Shown here: piece by piece, positions 34,895-39,867 of the stretch
How the letters are laid out: every line of letters starts with the position of its first letter
Numbering within the stretch: position 1 is the first letter of the stretch
Source: Lentisphaeria bacterium UBA1724
GTDB taxonomy: Bacteria > Verrucomicrobiota > Lentisphaeria > Oligosphaerales > Oligosphaeraceae
NCBI GenBank assembly: GCA_002315885.1
Contig: DCIO01000061.1
Location: 1-39,867 of the forward strand
DNA length: 39,867 nucleotides
Reading direction: 5' to 3'
The notes under the pieces: generated by a model
Databases searched by the model: none
What the model saw: only the letters and a program-made list of their open reading frames with translations
What the model was told of the DNA's origin: nothing
Translations under genes and position numbers: made by a program

Positions 34895-35530
34895 ATGAAA
34901 AAATTCTCCGCATTTCTTGCCGTTGCGTTGTTCCTGGTCTCCCTCTCCCTCAATGCTCAGGAATTCGTCTTTGGTCTGACTGACAAAATCCAGTATCCCG
35001 AACCCAACTGCGAACAGCAGGGTCTCCGTCTTGACCTCTATGGCAGCGTCACCGTGTGCAATGGCATTACCCTGGGCATCGCCAACATGGCCTCTGGCGA
35101 TGGCGAAGGTTTTGAAATTGGCGGCGTCAACTACAACGAAGGCAACTACAATGGCTTCCAGATGGGTTGGCTTGACATCGTCATGAAGAACCTCAACGGC
35201 TTCCAGCTCAGCCTCTACAACCAGGTCAGCGGAAAGGCAAATGGCGCGCAGCTCGGCGGCCTCAACATCGCCCAGGCCATCAATGGCTTCCAGGGTGGCG
35301 CCATGAACATCGCGGTCGACATGAAAGGCTGCCAACTCGGTGTCATCAACTTCGTCACCCGCATTGACGGCGCTGAAATCGGTATCCTCAACTTCGCAAA
35401 AGATGTGGACGGCTGCCAGATCGGTGTCTTCAACTACACCGAGGGTTCCGACGTCGTTCAGATCGGTATCATCAATGTGATCAACTCCGACCGCGTCCAG
35501 ATCTTCCCCCTCATCAACGCAAAATTCTAA
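34895..35530 (+). CDS. exported LA_2272-type surface repeat protein
   Basis: The 211-aa product has a clear signal peptide (MKKFSAFLAVALFLVSLSLNAQ). About eight imperfect repeats of roughly 21 residues follow, with the core G-hydrophobic-Q-hydrophobic-G-x-hydrophobic-N (for example NGFQLSLYNQV, NGAQLGGLNIA, GCQLGVINFV, GCQIGVFNY, VVQIGIINVI). This agrees with the LA_2272 surface-repeat family, which probably forms a regular beta structure at the cell surface; its function is unknown. GGA sits about 11 bases before the ATG. The gene is monocistronic, with a near-consensus promoter and a strong terminator, suggesting abundant expression. Confidence 0.8.
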   Translation: MKKFSAFLAVALFLVSLSLNAQEFVFGLTDKIQYPEPNCEQQGLRLDLYGSVTVCNGITLGIANMASGDGEGFEIGGVNYNEGNYNGFQMGWLDIVMKNLNGFQLSLYNQVSGKANGAQLGGLNIAQAINGFQGGAMNIAVDMKGCQLGVINFVTRIDGAEIGILNFAKDVDGCQIGVFNYTEGSDVVQIGIINVINSDRVQIFPLINAKF

Positions 35531-35554
35531 TCTCGCTTAGTCCATCATAAGCGC

Positions 35555-35594
35555 AAAATCCCCGCAGGGCTCTCACCCAGCGGGGATTTTTTTT
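35555..35594 (+). terminator. terminator of the repeat protein gene
   Basis: AAAATCCCCGC (35555-35565) pairs with GCGGGGATTTT (35580-35590), followed by more T, 25 nt after the stop codon. Because the arm begins with A it may also act on the opposite strand. Confidence 0.92.
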
Positions 35595-35595
35595 G

Positions 35596-35644
35596 ATTAG
35601 GAATGAGGAATTAGGAATGAGGAATTACAGGGGACACAAGGGAC
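35596..35644. repeat. 7-bp array plus short 9-bp array
   Basis: Four 7-bp units alternate ATTAGGA and ATGAGGA, then a partial unit (35596-35630). Two 9-bp units (ACAGGGGAC, ACAAGGGAC) follow at 35627-35644. The block lies between convergent genes, right after a terminator. Confidence 0.75.
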
Positions 35645-35652
35645 TAGATCAT

Positions 35653-35958
35653 CTATATCGTGGGAATCGCTAGAACGCGCCAAGTATTATCGAGATGCTG
35701 GCGCTGGATATACCCTTTTCGTTGAAGAATGGCAAGTTGCTTCTGAACTGCCGAAGAATTAATTCCCGTGGCTTGTTGTAATTCCTCGTATGAAACGGTC
35801 GGATTTTGACGCATGGCAAAGAGTATTTTTGCCGTATTTGGACTTCGGAAAGCTATCACCTGCCCATCATACCACCACTTATCAGGAGAATTCGTCAGAA
35901 CAAAGTCAATGGTGGTTTCGCACCACCTTTTTGTGTAAAAATCACCTCTCCAAAACAA
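35653..35958 (-). pseudogene. winged-helix domain fragment
   Basis: The frame encodes up to 101 aa. The last 60 residues (SYEELQQATGINSSAVQKQL, then LQRKGYIQR) form a plausible winged helix-turn-helix like that at the C-terminus of RecG-like or AlbA-type transcriptional regulators. Its only upstream start is a TTG without a ribosome binding site, and the N-terminal part reads like repeat-derived sequence. An internal ATG at 35812-35814 would leave 53 residues. It is most likely the 3' end of a larger gene whose front was lost, with the composite repeat now at the break, but a small intact regulator cannot be excluded. Confidence 0.4.
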
Positions 35959-36008
35959 ACAAGCCGTTCCGCGAATGCAGAACGGCTCACTTGTCTACGG
36001 GTTCCGAA

Positions 36009-36139
36009 TTGAAGAAGAGGGGGTATGCCCCCCCCCTCCCTATTGAGAATTGAGAATTGAAGCAGAGGGGGTATGGGGGATACCTCCCCCATCCTTCATT
36101 AAGCATTAAGCATTAAGCATTAAGCATTAAGCATTAATT
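36009..36139. repeat. composite palindrome plus 7-bp array element, copy 3 (duplicated)
   Basis: CGAATTGAAGAAGAGGGGG, then a run of C, is followed by ATTGAGA units (36042-36062). A second AGAGGGGGTATGGGGGATACC-type palindrome and five perfect ATTAAGC units plus ATTAATT (36098-36139) come next. The array runs into the stop codon of the GMP synthase gene. Parts and order match the copies at 19479 and 22461. Confidence 0.85.
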
Positions 36140-37398
36140 TACTCCCACTCGATGGTGGCTGGGGGTTTGGGAGTGCAGTCGAAGACCACGCGGGAGATGC
36201 CCTGGACTTCGGTGGGGATGCGGATCGCAACCTTCTCCAGGAGTTCCCAGGGCAGATGTACCACCTGTGCGGTGACGGCATCGCTGGTGTTGATGGCGCG
36301 CAGTGCGATGGTATAGCCGTAGTGGCGTTCGCCATTGAGCATACCCACGGACTTCACGGGCAGGAAAGCCGCGAATGCCTGCCAGGTCTTGCTGTACCAG
36401 CCGGAGGCGCGGAGTTCTTCGGTGAAGATGGCATCGGCCTCGCGGAGCATACGGAGATACTCGCGTTTGATTTCGCCAACGCAACGGACGCCCAGAGAGG
36501 GACCGGGGAAAGGCTGGCGGTCAATCATGACCTCGGGCAGACCCAGCTTGCGACCCACCGCGCGCACTTCGTCCTTGAAGAGGCGTGCCAGGGGTTCCAC
36601 CAGCTCGAACTTCAGGTTTTCGGGGAGACCGCCCACATTGTGGTGGCTCTTGATGACGCCGTTGGGGTTGCCATCCAGGGGAATGCTCTCCAGGAAATCG
36701 GGATAGATAGAGCCCTGTCCCAGGAAGGGCGCGTCCACCTTCGCGGCGGCTTCGGCGAAGACATCAATGAATTCGGCACCGATAATCTTGCGCTTCTTCT
36801 CGGGTTCGTTGACGCCAGCCAGCTTATCCAGGAAGCGGTCGGTGGCGTCGATGTAAACCAGGTTCATATCGAAGGCATCGCGGAAGATCTTCTGGACCTG
36901 CTCGGGCTCGCCGAGACGCAGGAGACCGTGGTTGACAAAGACGCAGGTGAGCTGCTTGCCAATAGCCTTGTGGATCAACGCGGCGGCCACGGAGGAATCA
37001 ACACCGCCGGAGAGCCCCAGCACAACTTTGCCAGTGCCCACCTGAGCCTTCACATCCGCGACAGCCTCTTCGATGAAGCGGTCCACCGTCCACAGCCCCT
37101 GGCACTTGCAGGTATCCTTGCAGAATGCGATGGCGGCAGCGGCGTCCATGCCCTTGTCAATCAAGACGGGGATATTCAGCGCCTGGAAGGCGGCCAATTC
37201 TGCGGGATGCTCGGAAGCGGCCTCGTCACGGCAGACAATCAGTCCCACGGGGGCTTCCTGCATGACGCGTGCCACGGGGGTAGTCCAGGGCATGACCATG
37301 GTGTAGATGTGCTCGGCACGAATGGCGCGGGCGAATTTCTGGATGTCCTTGCATCCGAAATTCAGGAGAATGACAGTCTCGGGAGTCTGCTTAACCAT
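36139..37398 (-). CDS. guaA: GMP synthase with reduced glutaminase domain
   Basis: The 419-aa product makes GMP from XMP, ATP and a nitrogen donor. The ATP-pyrophosphatase domain is complete, with the PP-loop SGGVDSS at 130-136. The dimerisation domain is also complete, with RQPFPGPSLGVRC and the canonical ending SRVVFDCTPKPPATIEWE. The N-terminal class I glutamine amidotransferase, normally about 190-200 residues, is cut to about 100: ILLNFGCKDIQKFARAIR matches its first strand and helix, but the nucleophile-elbow cysteine motif (GICYG-like) and the His-Glu pair are missing. It should therefore use free ammonia or a separate glutaminase. AGGAAA precedes the ATG by about ten bases. Confidence 0.93.
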   Translation of the reverse strand: MVKQTPETVILLNFGCKDIQKFARAIRAEHIYTMVMPWTTPVARVMQEAPVGLIVCRDEAASEHPAELAAFQALNIPVLIDKGMDAAAAIAFCKDTCKCQGLWTVDRFIEEAVADVKAQVGTGKVVLGLSGGVDSSVAAALIHKAIGKQLTCVFVNHGLLRLGEPEQVQKIFRDAFDMNLVYIDATDRFLDKLAGVNEPEKKRKIIGAEFIDVFAEAAAKVDAPFLGQGSIYPDFLESIPLDGNPNGVIKSHHNVGGLPENLKFELVEPLARLFKDEVRAVGRKLGLPEVMIDRQPFPGPSLGVRCVGEIKREYLRMLREADAIFTEELRASGWYSKTWQAFAAFLPVKSVGMLNGERHYGYTIALRAINTSDAVTAQVVHLPWELLEKVAIRIPTEVQGISRVVFDCTPKPPATIEWE

Positions 37399-37527
37399 AT
37401 TGAAAATTTCCTAGGTTTGGGTGGATTTTATGGTCGGAACAAAATGTACTTCGGGAACGGCGCATAATATAATTTCCTGCCACCGCTCCATTGAATGAAA
37501 TCAAGCCACACGGCCCGAAAAGACGGA

Positions 37528-38505
37528 CTACTGCTTTCGTGTGCCAGTAGAAGCGATATCCTTCCAGCTCACGGAATGCTCCAGAGGGAGGCCCTTCTCA
37601 AAGCGCTGGAATTCGCGGATGGCCGACTCCGCCATGCGTCGCGTCTCGTCATTGATGGAGCCCGCCCGATGGCTGGAAAGATGGACATTGGGAAGAGAGA
37701 AAAGTGGGCTGTCTACCACGGGGGGCTCGGGCCAGGTCACATCCAAAAGCGCCGTCAGATCGGGGCGGTCGGTCAGTGCGCGGACCAACCCCGCCTCGTC
37801 CACCTGTGCACCGCGTCCCGTGTTGATGAATGTGGCGTGAGTGCGCATGGAGCGGAAGAGCTGTTCATTGAAGAGTCCCTCGGTCTCCGCGACATTTGGG
37901 AGATGGTTGCTAACCACGTATGCCTTTGAGAAAGCGTCCTTGAGCAGCGCGTAATCCTTTGCGTCCTCGGTAGGAATCTGTATGATATCCAGATTCAGGC
38001 AGGACTCCAGCAACTTCTTCAAATGGGTGGAGACTGCGCCATTGCCAATCAATGCAACAGTCTCGCCATAGACGCCCGGTCCGTGGGGGACTGCATGGTA
38101 GCCCTCATGACAGGTAAATGTGCGGCTGTCCGCAAAGTAATTCTTCAGAGAGAGGATGATTTGCGCCATGACGAACTCCGCCACAGGCACGGCATTGGCC
38201 CGCCAGGCGCTGGAAACCGCGATATTGCGAGTCAACAGCGGCGCGGCGAAGGAGTCCGTGGCGCCTGCGGCATAGAAGACCGCCTTGAGCTTCGGCATCT
38301 TTGCCAGCTGCTCATCGCTCAGAGAATACATCCCCCAGGTGCCAAAAATCGCCTCCACTTCCGACAGGTCTACGGAGGAGAATTTTTCGGGAGTAATGAG
38401 GTCTTTGGAGACCAACTCCGAAATCCCCGCAATCTGCTGACGTAGAGCGGGAGAAAAAACCATATTGAAATACGCCTGGCTGTCGCCGAGGAATGCAGTT
38501 TTCAT
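37528..38505 (-). CDS. D-2-hydroxyacid dehydrogenase family protein
   Basis: The 325-aa product is a cytoplasmic NAD(P)-dependent dehydrogenase. The substrate-binding half comes first, then a Rossmann segment with ALIGNGAVSTHLKKLL near residue 150. The catalytic arginine in NTGRGAQVDE, the acidic residue in DVTWPEPP and the histidine in SSHRAGS are all in place. The usual GxGxxG is relaxed to GNGAVS. The substrate is not predictable. Its ATG overlaps the stop of the ThuA-like gene upstream by four bases (ATGA), so the two are translated together and probably act on related sugar-derived compounds. Confidence 0.9.
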   Translation of the reverse strand: MKTAFLGDSQAYFNMVFSPALRQQIAGISELVSKDLITPEKFSSVDLSEVEAIFGTWGMYSLSDEQLAKMPKLKAVFYAAGATDSFAAPLLTRNIAVSSAWRANAVPVAEFVMAQIILSLKNYFADSRTFTCHEGYHAVPHGPGVYGETVALIGNGAVSTHLKKLLESCLNLDIIQIPTEDAKDYALLKDAFSKAYVVSNHLPNVAETEGLFNEQLFRSMRTHATFINTGRGAQVDEAGLVRALTDRPDLTALLDVTWPEPPVVDSPLFSLPNVHLSSHRAGSINDETRRMAESAIREFQRFEKGLPLEHSVSWKDIASTGTRKQ

Positions 38506-39161
38506 TTCATTAATGCCTCTATGAGGATTTTCACATTATAGACCAAGTCGGGATGCCCCGCACCACAAGCGTAGTGCCCGGGCAGAAAATGGATGATCGT
38601 GCCCTTCCAGGGAGTCGTCTGCTGGACGCACTGGGGGAAACGCCCCTCGGGGATACTCGTTTCAAGGAGAAGGTCAAAAGGCCCCTGCTCTGCTAATTTG
38701 GCATAAATTTCGTCCTTGGGAAGGGACATCTCACGGAGACGCGCCGCCAGAGGATTGGCGCTGTCGCAACGTGTCACTTCGTAGGGATGGACGGGGTGGT
38801 AGCTCTCGGGAGCGCCATCGGGGTCTTCCGCCCGCACCCAGCGTAGTGCCATCAGCTTCCGCCACCAGGGCCATTCCCAGAAGGCCGCACTACTGCCATG
38901 GAGCAACAGGAGATTTCCTCCCTGCTCACACCACTGCCGGATGTGCTTTTCTGCGGCCCCATCCGGATGGGGCTGGTCGCAAGTGCCGCCAATCAAATGC
39001 AATACCAACAATTCGCAATCCTGGAGCCATGCACCGCTGGAAAGCGCCTGCCAGTCATTCTCGTGAAAGGCGATTCTTGTGCGCAGTTCATCCGGAAGCG
39101 CGTCGTAGATGACGCGCCCCGGATGGGCATCATAATGATCGTCAGCAAAAAACTGAATCAT
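38502..39161 (-). CDS. ThuA-like domain protein
   Basis: The 219-aa product resembles ThuA-like proteins (class I glutamine-amidotransferase-like fold without its catalytic triad), with MIQFFADDHYDAHPGRVIYD at the start, GGNLLLLHGSSAAFWEW in the middle and HFLPGHYACGAGHPDLVYN at the end. Such proteins accompany sugar dehydrogenases in trehalose or related sugar use; their reaction is not firmly known. I chose the ATG at 39159-39161 because the family begins here. The in-frame ATG at 39198-39200 lies inside a 34-bp palindrome and adds twelve unlikely residues. No good ribosome binding site is seen for either. Confidence 0.75.
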   Translation of the reverse strand: MIQFFADDHYDAHPGRVIYDALPDELRTRIAFHENDWQALSSGAWLQDCELLVLHLIGGTCDQPHPDGAAEKHIRQWCEQGGNLLLLHGSSAAFWEWPWWRKLMALRWVRAEDPDGAPESYHPVHPYEVTRCDSANPLAARLREMSLPKDEIYAKLAEQGPFDLLLETSIPEGRFPQCVQQTTPWKGTIIHFLPGHYACGAGHPDLVYNVKILIEALMK

Positions 39162-39198
39162 AGCACTGGACGCAAAAGGACGGTCGCAACAAGAACTC

Positions 39199-39232
39199 AT
39201 AGGGAACCATCCCCGAAAGGATGGCTCCCTAT
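39199..39232. other. 34-bp near-perfect palindrome between genes
   Basis: ATAGGGAACCATCC (39199-39212) pairs with GGATGGCTCCCTAT (39219-39232), with one mismatch in 14 pairs and the loop CCGAAA. It lies between the transporter stop and the ThuA-like start and directly precedes a 7-bp array. It could stop or stabilise the transporter message. Confidence 0.7.
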
Positions 39233-39233
39233 A

Positions 39234-39265
39234 AATTCCTAATTCCTAATTCCTAATTCCTAATT
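39234..39265. repeat. 7-bp tandem array (AATTCCT units)
   Basis: Four perfect AATTCCT units and one variant end within the stop codon of the transporter gene (39264-39266). The unit is the reverse complement of the AGGAATT wording of the array at 35596. Confidence 0.85.
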
Positions 39266-39867
39266 AGTCCTCGGGGTGTTCCTTGAAGAAGCGGATTGCC
39301 ATGCAGAGTGCCAGGTAAACCACAGCGGCGGTAGCCATGCCATTGATGGCGCGGAGACCGACGTTCACGAAAGCGACGGCGGAACCAGCCAGCCATGCCA
39401 CGATGCCGGGCCAGTGGATGGTCTCGAACTTGGCGTCCTTGGGATCCTTATACTTGCCCAGACGACGGACGCAGAAATCCGCGATGACGACGGCGCCCAC
39501 TGGGGGAATGAAGATATTCAGGATGTTCAGGTAGCCGCAGAAGTTATTGTAGAGCCAGATGGCAGCCAGAGTACCGAGGATACCATTGAAGAGGACGGTA
39601 TAGCGCTTGGGAATGCCAGTGATATTGGAGAAGCCCAGACCGGAGGTATAGATGGCGTTGTCGTTGGTGGTCCAGATATTCAGTCCCAGCGCGATGATTG
39701 CCCACACCAGCAGTCCCTGCTTGAAGAGCACCTCGGAGATATCGTTGACCTGGTAGGTCATGGTGCCCACGGCGCCGAAGAAGAACATCAGGGAGTTGAC
39801 GAGGAAGAAGGCGATGACGGTGATGACGGCGGCGGATATGCCTTTCCTGCCGAAACGGGTGAAGTTG
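39264..39867 (-). CDS. cytosine/nucleobase permease-like transporter (NCS1 family), 3' part
   Basis: The window ends inside this gene, so only the last 200 or so codons are present; the open frame continues to base 39867. Several hydrophobic helices are visible. The segment NIWTTNDNAIYTSGLGFSNI and the following IPKRYTVLFNGILGTLAA resemble CodB-type cytosine permeases of the nucleobase-cation-symport-1 family. It probably imports cytosine or a related compound in symport with a cation. The substrate is inferred only from family resemblance. Its stop lies in a 7-bp repeat array. Confidence 0.88.
   Translation of the reverse strand, partial: NFTRFGRKGISAAVITVIAFFLVNSLMFFFGAVGTMTYQVNDISEVLFKQGLLVWAIIALGLNIWTTNDNAIYTSGLGFSNITGIPKRYTVLFNGILGTLAAIWLYNNFCGYLNILNIFIPPVGAVVIADFCVRRLGKYKDPKDAKFETIHWPGIVAWLAGSAVAFVNVGLRAINGMATAAVVYLALCMAIRFFKEHPED

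Overview
The window comes from a bacterium that I would place, with moderate confidence, in the Lentisphaerota (Victivallis-like, gut-associated anaerobe) or a close PVC relative. The grounds are a prepilin-type protein with an H-X9-DG C-terminal motif, a large secreted galactosidase-like glycosidase, a DUF4838/DUF4434 sugar cluster, pyruvate:ferredoxin oxidoreductase as the core anaerobic enzyme, and intergenic regions full of 7-bp and 9-bp tandem repeats. No 16S gene is present, so this is inference.

Layout. 1-8.4 kb (minus strand): a 1198-aa secreted GH-A-like glycosidase, an aldo/keto reductase with two 4Fe-4S clusters, the replication-restart helicase PriA and a Gfo/Idh/MocA dehydrogenase. 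8.5-9.0 kb: tRNA-Leu(UAA) with a strong terminator and an IS66 transposase remnant. 9.1-15.7 kb (minus): a GntR-type regulator with a LacI-like sensor domain, then DUF4434, five-bladed-propeller (GH43/32-like) and DUF4838 genes that look like one glycan-use cluster. 16.3-17.0 kb: a prepilin-like protein. 17.0-18.1 kb: a gene-free, hairpin-rich stretch. 18.1-19.3 kb: a FliB-like cysteine-rich protein. 19.6-22.5 kb (plus): a membrane phospho-headgroup transferase of the YejM/LtaS type, diacylglycerol kinase and a nitroreductase.

22.6-29.8 kb (minus): six tightly coupled genes encoding a complete membrane-bound oxidoreductase related to hydrogenase-4 and complex I (HyfB, C, E, F, G and I-like subunits). 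The large subunit lacks both CxxC nickel-binding motifs, so it belongs with the energy-converting hydrogenase-related (Ehr) complexes rather than with true hydrogenases. 30.1-30.7 kb: a HepT/MntA toxin-antitoxin pair. 30.9-34.5 kb: pyruvate:ferredoxin oxidoreductase, the obvious source of reduced ferredoxin. Together these suggest ferredoxin-driven ion pumping, although the partner substrate of the complex is unknown.

34.9-39.9 kb: a secreted LA_2272-type repeat protein with a good sigma-70 promoter, a winged-helix fragment, a GMP synthase whose glutaminase domain is reduced to about 100 residues without its catalytic cysteine, a D-2-hydroxyacid dehydrogenase overlapping a ThuA-like protein, and the 3' end of a cytosine-permease-like transporter cut by the window edge.

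The most unusual structural signal is the repeat content. A composite palindrome-plus-heptamer element occurs at three places, other 7-bp arrays abut stop codons, a GACGGCG hairpin element occurs three times, and a TTTTGTG-type repeat lies once between genes and once inside the reading frame of the Ehr large subunit.
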